Assembly (NCBI GenBank): GCA_030838265.1
Contig: JAUTXA010000085.1
Span: 1-6,126, forward strand
Length of the DNA: 6,126 nt
Direction: 5' to 3'
DNA from: Actinomycetota bacterium
Lineage (GTDB): Bacteria; Actinomycetota; Acidimicrobiia; Acidimicrobiales; BP-101
A program made the translations under genes and the position numbers. Under the pieces are notes generated by a model. The model saw only the letters and a program-made list of their open reading frames with translations. It had not been told where the DNA came from and searched no databases. Numbering within the stretch: position 1 is the first letter of the stretch; the number at the start of each line of letters is the position of its first letter. This document shows, piece by piece, positions 1 through 5,583 of the stretch.

Positions 1-449
1 CGATCGACCACACCTACCAGCTGAACTTCGGCGGGAACATGGATTTCATGAACATGTTGGAGCGCAGCAGGCTGAAGTCGAAGAAGATCAGCAAGACCCA
101 GTCCGTCACCAGCCAGATCGACCAGGGGATCAGCGATCGCGACGTGCACATCGGCCCCTCGGATCACGTGCCCTGGCTCGAGGATCGCAAGTGGGCCCTC
201 ATCCGCCTCGAGGGTCGCAACTTCGGTGACGTGCCGCTGACGGTCGAGCTCAAGCTCGAGGTCCACGACTCCCCCAACTCGGCCGGCGTCATCATCGACG
301 CCCTCCGGTGCGCCAAGGTGGCCAAGGACCGGGGCGAAGGCGGGCCGATCCTGAGCGCCTCGGCCTACTTCATGAAGTCACCCCCCGTGCAGTACCGCGA
401 CGAGGTGGCCCGGGAGATGGTCGAGACCTTCGCCAACGGCGAGGACTAG
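1..449 (+). CDS. ino1: myo-inositol-1-phosphate synthase, C-terminal part (5' end outside window)
   Basis: This enzyme converts glucose 6-phosphate to 1L-myo-inositol 1-phosphate using bound NAD+, in the cytoplasm. In actinobacteria the product feeds phosphatidylinositol and mycothiol synthesis. The reading frame is already open at base 3, before the first in-frame ATG at 39, and begins IDHTYQLNFGGNMDFMNMLE. About 148 residues are visible, roughly 40% of the usual ~360. Diagnostic family blocks follow in order: GGNMDFMNMLER, SKKISKTQSVTS (lysine-rich active-site segment), DVHIGPSDHVPWLEDRKWA, LEGRNFGDVPL, LEVHDSPNSAGVIIDALRCAK, and GGPILSASAYFMKSPP near the C-terminus. From memory this matches mycobacterial Ino1 almost block for block. 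No frameshift is visible and the TAG stop is at 447-449. The ATG at 39 is internal and is not a start. Identity is secure; the missing N-terminal NAD-binding half cannot be assessed. Confidence 0.95.
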   Translation, partial: IDHTYQLNFGGNMDFMNMLERSRLKSKKISKTQSVTSQIDQGISDRDVHIGPSDHVPWLEDRKWALIRLEGRNFGDVPLTVELKLEVHDSPNSAGVIIDALRCAKVAKDRGEGGPILSASAYFMKSPPVQYRDEVAREMVETFANGED

Positions 450-456
450 AGCCGCC

Positions 457-476
457 TGGCCGCTTCGAAGTGGCTG
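457..476 (+). terminator. weak GC-rich hairpin between convergent genes
   Basis: The 31-bp gap between the ino1 stop and the stop of the minus-strand hydrolase contains an inverted repeat around TTCGAA (464-469). Bases 457-464 can pair with 469-476 through eight pairs, three of them G-U, leaving a TCGA loop. No T-tract follows, so it would not be a classical intrinsic terminator. The wobble pairs become mismatches on the minus strand, so any hairpin would favour ino1 mRNA. This is a candidate only. Confidence 0.25.
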
Positions 477-480
477 CGGA

Positions 481-1692
481 TTACAGGTGGCTGCGGAGGA
501 AGGCGACGGTCGGGTCCCAGGCCTGGTCGTTGCAGCCCTTCCCGGTGTCGGTGACGAAGCCCTTGGCCTGGGCGCCGTGGCAGGGAGACGGCAGCCAGGT
601 CAGCGTGTTGGGGATGGCGTGGCTGTCGAGTGCGGCCTGAAGGTTGGTGGCCTGCGACGGGGGCACGATGTTGTCGCCGGCTGCCTGCAGGATCAAGAAG
701 CTGGTGGCCCGGTCACCGTCGTCGGCTTGGTTGTCCGGTGAGCCGTCGGCGTAGCGGTTGGGGCAGGCGGGCGGGCGGTTGACCTGAACGGGCGGGTCGA
801 CGGTGCAGCCGCCCACGAAGGCCTGGGCGCCGCCACCGGCCGGGTGCTGGTCGGTGTCGCACTTGATGTTCCCGCAACCCGCCTGACGGGCCAGCTCGGC
901 CAGGTCGCCGGGGGCGCTCCAGCTGACGACCAGCTTGGGGCGAGGCGCCGAGGCATCGCCCGGGCGGAGGGCGTGCAGGATCGCCAGGTGGCCGCCCGCC
1001 GACTCGCCGACCAGGGCGATGCGAGTGGGGTCGATCTTGAGTGAGGTCGACCCGGTCTGGGTTTGGAGCCACGCCAAGGCGCCATCGAGGTCGGCGGGCT
1101 CGTCGATGTAACGCTGACTCGAGCTGCTGCGGTACTCCATGTTGGCCACGACCCAGCTCGGGTTGGCTTGGGCCAGTTGCGTTGCCGGGTCGTCCCAGAC
1201 GTGTCGAGTACCACCGACCCAGGCCCCACCGTGGACGAATAGCACCGCGGGGCGCAGGCCCGACGGCGACCCATCCACGTAGTTGAGCTGCATCTCGTCG
1301 TAGCCGTCGGACCGGGGGGAGTAGTGGACGACCGACACTCGCACCGGTGACGGCGCGGGTGGGGGGGCCGAAGTGGCGGTCGTGGTCGTGCTCGCCGTGG
1401 TGGTGGTCGGCAGCCGCGGCACGCCGCTGCTGCCGGCGGCGGGCAGGCTGCCCACGGTCAGGCCGGCGTCCGACCCCGATGCGCCCACCAGCGTCAGACC
1501 ATGACGGCTCCCCGGCCTCACGCGGGGAACGATGGTGCCGATGCTGGCCAACGCGACCAGCAGGATCGCCAGGGCCAGGGCCCCGGTCAGCACCTGGACA
1601 CGGCGGGCGGTCCCTGACCCGACGCTCAGCGCGCGCCTTGTTGCAGCCCACCACGATCGACCCCGAGGCATCCTCAGTTGTTCGACTCGCAC
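481..1692 (-). CDS. membrane-anchored alpha/beta-hydrolase (carboxylesterase/BD-FAE-like)
   Basis: A 403-residue serine hydrolase, probably an esterase acting outside the cytoplasmic membrane. Residues ~1-32 are basic and are followed by one hydrophobic segment (~33-55), so a signal anchor with the enzyme outside is likely. Residues ~57-117 form a linker ending in a Thr/Ala/Pro-rich stretch (94-116). The catalytic domain shows the oxyanion-hole HGG (154-156), the nucleophile elbow GESAGG with Ser231, the probable acid Asp340 (AAGDNIVPP) and His372 (PCHGA), which is the order seen in the hormone-sensitive-lipase and feruloyl-esterase-like branch. Six cysteines (273, 278, 296, 310, 371, 387) all lie in the catalytic half and could form disulfides, which fits export. 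The GTG start at 1692 is chosen because AGGTGAG lies 6 nt upstream; an ATG at 1671 (residue 8) is the alternative. It is divergent from the methyltransferase. The substrate is unknown; an acylated envelope component is one guess. Confidence 0.85.
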   Translation of the reverse strand: MRVEQLRMPRGRSWWAATRRALSVGSGTARRVQVLTGALALAILLVALASIGTIVPRVRPGSRHGLTLVGASGSDAGLTVGSLPAAGSSGVPRLPTTTTASTTTTATSAPPPAPSPVRVSVVHYSPRSDGYDEMQLNYVDGSPSGLRPAVLFVHGGAWVGGTRHVWDDPATQLAQANPSWVVANMEYRSSSSQRYIDEPADLDGALAWLQTQTGSTSLKIDPTRIALVGESAGGHLAILHALRPGDASAPRPKLVVSWSAPGDLAELARQAGCGNIKCDTDQHPAGGGAQAFVGGCTVDPPVQVNRPPACPNRYADGSPDNQADDGDRATSFLILQAAGDNIVPPSQATNLQAALDSHAIPNTLTWLPSPCHGAQAKGFVTDTGKGCNDQAWDPTVAFLRSHL

Positions 1693-1698
1693 CCCGGG

Positions 1699-1705
1699 CT
1701 CACCT
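1699..1705 (-). promoter_or_regulatory. ribosome binding site supporting the GTG start of the hydrolase
   Basis: On the minus strand AGGTGAG ends 6 nt before the GTG at 1692-1690. This is one of the best Shine-Dalgarno matches in the window. It favours GTG over the ATG seven codons later, whose only purine run (GAGG) directly abuts the start. Confidence 0.55.
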
Positions 1706-1707
1706 GC

Positions 1708-1736
1708 ACGCTATTGGCCGGTTCACGACTTGTTGA
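1708..1736 (-). promoter_or_regulatory. possible promoter of the hydrolase gene
   Basis: On the minus strand TCAACA (1736-1731, four of six matches to TTGACA) is separated by 17 bp from TAGCGT (1713-1708), which fits the actinobacterial TANNNT -10 pattern. A start about 7 nt downstream would fall near 1701, inside the proposed ribosome binding site. The promoter and RBS are therefore hard to reconcile, and one may be spurious. Confidence 0.25.
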
Positions 1737-1743
1737 CCACCTC

Positions 1744-1776
1744 TTGGCACCCCGTCAGCCGCCGGTAGGGCAAGAT
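1744..1776 (+). promoter_or_regulatory. possible promoter of the methyltransferase gene
   Basis: TTGGCA (1744-1749, five of six matches to TTGACA) lies 16 bp before TAGGGC (1766-1771), which overlaps into CAAGAT (1771-1776). CAAGAT ends 7 nt before the GTG at 1784. No good Shine-Dalgarno sequence precedes that GTG, so a leaderless or very short-leader transcript is plausible. Neither -10 candidate is a strong match. Confidence 0.3.
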
Positions 1777-1783
1777 TCACCCC

Positions 1784-2521
1784 GTGCCGACCGACAACGC
1801 CGCCGCGTGGGACCGTCACTCCGCCGCCTATCAGGAGGGCGCTCGGCTCCCGACCGATGTGGCCCACTACGGGCCTGACATCGGCAGTGAGGCCGACCTG
1901 CGCCTCCTCGGTGACCTCAAGGGCAAGCGCGTGCTCGAGCTCGGCTGCGGCGGCGCCCAGTGCTCGATCGCCTTCTCGAAGCAGGGAGCCACGGCCATCG
2001 GCGTCGACTTCTCGGCCGAACAGCTGTCCTTCGCTCGCCGGCTGTGCGACCGCGAGGGCGCCAAGGTCGAGCTCCACCACAGCGACCTGGCCGACCTGGC
2101 GTTCCTCCGGGCCGACTGCATCGACTTGGCCTTCTCGGCCTACGCCTTCGGCTACGTCGAGGACCTCAACCGGGTCTTCCGTCAGGTCCACCGGGTGCTG
2201 AAGGTCGGCGCGCCCTTGGTGTTCAGCCTCCCCCATCCGGCCTACGACTTGATCGACGATGACTCCGAGCAGCCCCTGCTCGTCCGGCGCTCATACTTCG
2301 ACCGCTCCCCCATCGACTACGAGCACAACGGCATCGCCTTCACCGACTACCACCACACGATCGGCGACCTGTACACCAGCCTCGTGCGCGCTTCGTACCG
2401 CGTCGACACCATCCTCGAGCCCGAGCCCGTCCACGGCGGCCCCCGCAGCCAGCACTGGCGCGACGCCTTCCGGATGATCCCGCGCACGTTGATCGTTCGA
2501 GCCCGGAAAGAGGGCAACTAG
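1784..2521 (+). CDS. class I SAM-dependent methyltransferase, substrate unknown
   Basis: A soluble 245-residue methyltransferase of the Methyltransf_11/25 type, expected to transfer a methyl group from S-adenosylmethionine. Motif I is VLELGCGGAQ (50-59), the glycine-rich SAM loop. The acidic residue closing strand 2 is Asp75 in AIGVDFS. HHSDLADL (98-105) fits motif II/III, and DLAFSAYAFGYVEDLNRVF (114-132) with VLKVGAPLVFSLPHP (138-152) fits the post-motif strands 4 and 5. The C-terminal third (153-245), rich in His, Tyr and Asp, probably caps the substrate site but is not diagnostic. The start is GTG at 1784, and no longer in-frame start with a better ribosome site is evident. The family shape resembles ubiE- or Tam-like small-molecule methyltransferases, but I would not assign a substrate. 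It stops 34 bp before the acyltransferase on the same strand, so co-transcription is possible though a separate promoter also seems possible. Confidence 0.88.
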   Translation: MPTDNAAAWDRHSAAYQEGARLPTDVAHYGPDIGSEADLRLLGDLKGKRVLELGCGGAQCSIAFSKQGATAIGVDFSAEQLSFARRLCDREGAKVELHHSDLADLAFLRADCIDLAFSAYAFGYVEDLNRVFRQVHRVLKVGAPLVFSLPHPAYDLIDDDSEQPLLVRRSYFDRSPIDYEHNGIAFTDYHHTIGDLYTSLVRASYRVDTILEPEPVHGGPRSQHWRDAFRMIPRTLIVRARKEGN

Positions 2522-2526
2522 GCCGC

Positions 2527-2550
2527 TACCCTCTCGCCATCGAGAAGGGA
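2527..2550 (+). promoter_or_regulatory. candidate -10 hexamer and ribosome binding site for the acyltransferase gene
   Basis: The 34-bp gap after the methyltransferase contains TACCCT (2527-2532), a TANNNT -10 candidate, and AGAAGGGA (2543-2550), a good Shine-Dalgarno 5 nt before GTG 2556. No convincing -35 was found at normal spacing, so the gene may rely on read-through from upstream. A second in-frame GTG at 2568 has GGAGG 5 nt upstream and is an alternative start only four codons shorter. Confidence 0.4.
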
Positions 2551-2555
2551 CGCCG

Positions 2556-4592
2556 GTGGAGGTAGACGTGGGGACCGGCTCGGCGGAAGGGGAGACCACC
2601 GAGCGGGCGACAGCACGAGGGAGGATCCGGGCCCTCGACGGCTTGCGCGGCCTCGCGGTCGTGGCCGTGCTCGCCTACCACGTGGCGCCGGGGGCCGCGC
2701 CGGGAGGCTTCCTCGGCGTCGACGCCTTCTTTGTCCTCTCCGGCTACCTGCTCACGTCGCTCTTGGTCGACGAGCATCGCCGGACCGAACGCATCGACCG
2801 GCGGGCCTACGCGGCCCGCCGCCTCCGCCGCTTGGGGCCCGGGCTGGTCGCCCTGCTGGCCGGCCTGATCGTCTTGGTCCCACTCCTCGCCCCGGGCGAT
2901 GCCCATCGGCTCCGCGGTGACGTGCTCTCATCGCTGCTCGGGCTGACCAACTGGCAGCTCATCGCCAACGGGAACTCGTACTTCACCCACCTCGGGCGAC
3001 CGCCGTTCGTGCAGCACTTGTGGTCGGTGGCGGTCGAGATCCAGTTCTACCTGCTGTGCCCCTGGCTCGTCGGCTGGCTGGTGCGACGCCGGCGAACCGT
3101 CGCCCTCTCGGTGGTGGGTGCCGCCGTGGTGGCGTCCGGCTTGCTCATGGGGGCTCTGGCGCACGGCGCCGATCCGTCGCGGGCCTACTACGGCACCGAC
3201 ACCCGAGCCGGGGCTCTGCTGATGGGGACGTTCCTCGCTCTCCTGCTGACTCGGCACGGTCACAAGGGCGTGGCCCGGCGCACGGCGCGCGGTTCGCGAC
3301 TCATCGGTCCCATCGCCCTCGCCTCGTTGGTCACCCTGGTTCTCACCGTCGGCGAGCGGTCGCGAGGCCTCTATCCGCTCGGCTTCTTCGCCGCCGAGCT
3401 GCTGGTCGCCCTGCTGATCGCCGCCTCCTTGCGACCGGGCTGGTTGTCGAAGATCCTGGGCCGGCCCGGCATGCGCTGGCTGGGCCAGCGCTCCTACGGC
3501 ATCTATCTGTGGCACTGGCCAGTGGTGATCATGCTGCGCCCGCGTGTCGACGTGGCGTGGTCCGCGATGGTGACCGTGCCCCTGACGATCGCTCTCTCGC
3601 TCGTCCTGGGCGAGCTCTCGTTCCGCCTCGTGGAGCGACCGTTCCTCCGGCCCCGACGACCGGTGAGCCAACGCCGGGTGCTGATCGCGACGCGGCGGAT
3701 CTCGCTCACAACCGCCTGCATCGCGCTCGCCATCGTGCTCGTCCGCCTCCCGACGAGCGACAACATCGCCGACAGCCTGCGGGCCGGCGAGCACGTCCTG
3801 GCCACCAGCCCGTTCGCCACCGTCACCACCGCCGCCACGCCGCCAACCAGTGCTGCCTCGACATCGTCGTCCCAGCCCGCATTCTCCGCCGTGAGCAAGC
3901 GCCTCGGCACCGGGTCGGGACGAGCGTCTTCGGTCGCCCGCTACTCGCCCCACCTGTCAGCTCCCGCTCCGGGCACCGTCCCCGTCACCGCGGTCGGCGA
4001 TTCGGTGATGTTGGGCGCGGCCAACGCCTTGCAGTCGCGGCTCGGTTCGTCGGGCCACATCGACGCCAAGGTGGGACGCCAGTTCGACGAAGGCATCCGC
4101 GTCATCCGCAGCCTCCGGGAGCAGGGACGTCTCGGTCGCGTGGTCGTGGTCCACCTGGGCAACAACGGCCCGGTCAAAGCCAGCCAGATCGATGCCCTCA
4201 TGGGCGAGCTCGATGCCGTCCCCCACGTCCTCCTCGTCACCGTGCGGGTCGATGCGGCGTGGCAGAACTCGGTGAACCAGACCATGCACGATGCCGCCGC
4301 TCGCTACTCCAAGGTCACCCTCGTTGACTGGTTCAGCTACAGCACCGGCCACAGCGACTGGTTCTGGAGCGACAACACCCACCTTCGCCCGGCCGGCGCC
4401 AACGCCTACGCCGACCTCGTCGCCGGCTCGGTGCCACCGCCACCTCCGCCTCCCCCACCCCCGAGCACGACGACAACCAGCCACCCACCACCGTCGAGCA
4501 CCACCACCTCGACCACTGCACCGCCACCGTCGAGCACCACGACGTCGACGACGTCGAGCACCACGACGTCGACGACGCTGCTCGCGCCCTAG
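2556..4592 (+). CDS. AT3-SGNH membrane O-acyltransferase (OatA/OafA-like) with Pro/Thr-rich C-terminal tail
   Basis: A 678-residue integral-membrane enzyme expected to move acyl, usually acetyl, groups across the membrane and attach them to an extracytoplasmic glycan. Residues ~22-365 are an acyltransferase-3 domain: LDGLRGLAVVAVLAYH carries the hallmark R-x10-H pair (Arg31, His42), followed by GFLGVDAFFVLSGYL, HLWSVAVEIQFYL (155-166) and RSYGIYLWHWP. I count about ten hydrophobic segments plus an eleventh (382-397) leading to an outside domain. After a Ser/Thr/Ala linker (~418-470) comes an SGNH domain (~476-625): block I GDSV with Ser483, Gly507 in KVGRQ, Asn537 in GNNG, and block V SDNTH with Asp606 and His609. 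All four catalytic blocks are present. The last 52 residues are ten consecutive prolines, then Ser/Thr clusters and PPPSS repeats. Peptidoglycan, teichoic-acid-like or polysaccharide acetylation are all possible; the acceptor cannot be read from sequence. Confidence 0.93.
   Translation: MEVDVGTGSAEGETTERATARGRIRALDGLRGLAVVAVLAYHVAPGAAPGGFLGVDAFFVLSGYLLTSLLVDEHRRTERIDRRAYAARRLRRLGPGLVALLAGLIVLVPLLAPGDAHRLRGDVLSSLLGLTNWQLIANGNSYFTHLGRPPFVQHLWSVAVEIQFYLLCPWLVGWLVRRRRTVALSVVGAAVVASGLLMGALAHGADPSRAYYGTDTRAGALLMGTFLALLLTRHGHKGVARRTARGSRLIGPIALASLVTLVLTVGERSRGLYPLGFFAAELLVALLIAASLRPGWLSKILGRPGMRWLGQRSYGIYLWHWPVVIMLRPRVDVAWSAMVTVPLTIALSLVLGELSFRLVERPFLRPRRPVSQRRVLIATRRISLTTACIALAIVLVRLPTSDNIADSLRAGEHVLATSPFATVTTAATPPTSAASTSSSQPAFSAVSKRLGTGSGRASSVARYSPHLSAPAPGTVPVTAVGDSVMLGAANALQSRLGSSGHIDAKVGRQFDEGIRVIRSLREQGRLGRVVVVHLGNNGPVKASQIDALMGELDAVPHVLLVTVRVDAAWQNSVNQTMHDAAARYSKVTLVDWFSYSTGHSDWFWSDNTHLRPAGANAYADLVAGSVPPPPPPPPPPSTTTTSHPPPSSTTTSTTAPPPSSTTTSTTSSTTTSTTLLAP
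4434..4589 (+). other. low-complexity Pro/Thr/Ser tail-coding segment
   Basis: This segment encodes residues 627-678 of the acyltransferase: a run of ten prolines and then Thr/Ser clusters interrupted by PPPSS motifs. It is C- and A-rich on the + strand with almost no other residue types. Such composition usually marks an extended, wall-spanning or glycosylated spacer, but here it sits at the very C-terminus with no domain after it. Confidence 0.85.
4529..4576 (+). repeat. 24-bp perfect tandem duplication within the acyltransferase tail
   Basis: Bases 4529-4552 and 4553-4576 are identical 24-bp units, each beginning GTCGAGCACCACGACG and encoding a Ser/Thr block of eight codons in frame. A diverged third copy is at 4493-4516. 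The unit length is a multiple of three, so copy-number change would keep the frame. It is probably a product of slippage or unequal exchange. Confidence 0.85.
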
Positions 4593-5557
4593 CCTCGAAT
4601 CCAGTCGGCGTAGGCCGCGGCGAAGAGGGCCGGGAGCCCGCCCGTGTGGAGGAACACAGTGGTGGCGTCGGCCGCGATGCGGTCGTCGCGGCGGGCCGCC
4701 ACGAGGCCGGCCATGGCCTTTCCGGTGTACACCGGGTCGAGGACCAAGCCCTCGTAGCGGGCGGCCAGGTCGAGCGCCTCTCGGCAGGCGGGAGTCGGCG
4801 CCCCGTATCCGTCGCCGAAGCGGTCGTGATCCAGCCACACCACGCCCGTCGGGGCGGCCCGTCCCGCCAGGGTGGCCACCTCGGTGGCCTTGGCTGGGAC
4901 CTGCTCGTCGAGGTCGGGGCGGGTGCCCACGTCGACTCCGAGGACGCGACGGTGATCGCCGAGCCCAGCCACCAAACCTGCGTGCGTCCCGCCCGATCCG
5001 TCGGCCACGACCACCACATCGACGATCGCTCCGGACGCGGCCAGCTGGGCCGAGACCTCGTCGGCCGCCGCCACGTAGCCCATGGCCCCGACGGGTGACG
5101 CTCCACCGATGGGCATCCGGTAGGGCCGACGCCCCTCGGCCGCCAGTCGCTCGCACGTCTCGTCGATCGCCGCCTCGCAGCCGTAGTAGTCGCGGTCGCC
5201 GACCCACACCAGATCGGCCCCCAGCAAGTAGTCGAGGACCACGTTGCCTGTCGGGTGAGATGGCTCGTTGCTCGAGAGCACGAGCGTCGCAGCCAGGCCG
5301 AGGCGGTTGGCGGCGGCCGCGGTCATACGGACGTGGTTGCTCTGCCGGCCGCCGCCGGTTACCAGCACGTCGCAGCCTTGAGCCAGGGCGTCGGCGCAGA
5401 GGTACTCGAGCTTGCGCGCCTTGTTACCCCCGCCGGCCAGCCCCGTGCAGTCGTCGCGCTTCACCCACAGGCGGCCGTCGTCGAATCCCAGGGCGGCGCC
5501 GAGGCGATCAGCGCGTTCGAGCGGGGTCGGCAGGTGGGCGAGGGGGGTGCGATCCAT
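4589..5557 (-). CDS. dcyD: PLP-dependent D-cysteine desulfhydrase (ACC deaminase family)
   Basis: A 322-residue cytoplasmic fold-type-II PLP enzyme, expected to cleave D-cysteine to pyruvate, sulfide and ammonia. TPLE (11-14) and VKRDDCTGLAGGGNKARKLE (32-51) contain the PLP-binding Lys46. GGGRQSNH (68-75) carries the catalytic/carboxylate-binding Ser73-Asn74 region, and PIGGASPVGAMGY (149-161) and ADGSGGTHAG (185-194) form the phosphate cup. The C-terminal LDPVYTGKAMAGL (273-285) and FLHTGG (302-307) are almost those I recall for E. coli DcyD. True ACC deaminases have Glu after the DPVY tyrosine and Leu before the GG, whereas this protein has Thr278 and Thr305, so deamination of ACC is unlikely. 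Related L-cysteate sulfo-lyases (CuyA) are a possible alternative. Length fits the family (~320-340). The ATG at 5557 has no strong ribosome site. It is divergent from a thiol-dioxygenase-like cupin. The gene symbol is provisional. Confidence 0.85.
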   Translation of the reverse strand: MDRTPLAHLPTPLERADRLGAALGFDDGRLWVKRDDCTGLAGGGNKARKLEYLCADALAQGCDVLVTGGGRQSNHVRMTAAAANRLGLAATLVLSSNEPSHPTGNVVLDYLLGADLVWVGDRDYYGCEAAIDETCERLAAEGRRPYRMPIGGASPVGAMGYVAAADEVSAQLAASGAIVDVVVVADGSGGTHAGLVAGLGDHRRVLGVDVGTRPDLDEQVPAKATEVATLAGRAAPTGVVWLDHDRFGDGYGAPTPACREALDLAARYEGLVLDPVYTGKAMAGLVAARRDDRIAADATTVFLHTGGLPALFAAAYADWIRG

Positions 5558-5583
5558 CGGCCCGAACCCTACGGTGTCGGGGC
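5558..5583. promoter_or_regulatory. 26-bp divergent promoter with overlapping -10 hexamers, probably leaderless both ways
   Basis: The whole spacer between two divergent ATGs is 26 bp. At 5566-5575 lies ACCCTACGGT, which matches its own reverse complement at 8 of 10 bases. It offers TACGGT (5570-5575) on the + strand and TAGGGT (5571-5566) on the - strand, both TANNNT -10 hexamers. Each ends exactly 8 nt before its ATG, the distance expected if transcription begins at the A of the start codon. Neither gene shows a Shine-Dalgarno. Any -35 element or regulator site would have to lie inside the opposing coding sequence. Confidence 0.5.

Noticed and set aside
713..1654. Minus-strand open frame of 313 codons in another frame of the hydrolase gene
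   Set aside because: It is an Arg/Pro-rich alternative frame of a gene with an intact Ser-Asp-His triad.
1700..2236. Minus-strand open frame of 178 codons covering the divergent spacer and part of the methyltransferase
   Set aside because: It lies antisense to the SAM-binding motifs and shows no domain. Its protein-like look comes from GC-biased codon structure.
2928..3953. Minus-strand open frame of 341 codons opposite the acyltransferase gene
   Set aside because: Its composition (Gly, Glu, Gln, Arg, His) reflects antisense reading of a membrane-protein gene, and no motif is seen.
3020..4327. Plus-strand open frame of 435 codons inside the acyltransferase gene
   Set aside because: It is Arg/Pro/Ala-rich without recognisable domains. 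The overlapping frame has complete AT3 and SGNH motifs.
4493..4576. Repeat array that might be read as CRISPR or an origin iteron
   Set aside because: The copies are directly adjacent, without spacers, in frame, and encode a simple Ser/Thr tail of a real protein.
3957..5207. Minus-strand open frame of 416 codons spanning the acyltransferase 3' end and the desulfhydrase gene
   Set aside because: It is extremely Arg/Gly-rich, shows no family motif, and overlaps two genes with clear catalytic motifs in other frames. It is a typical high-GC shadow.
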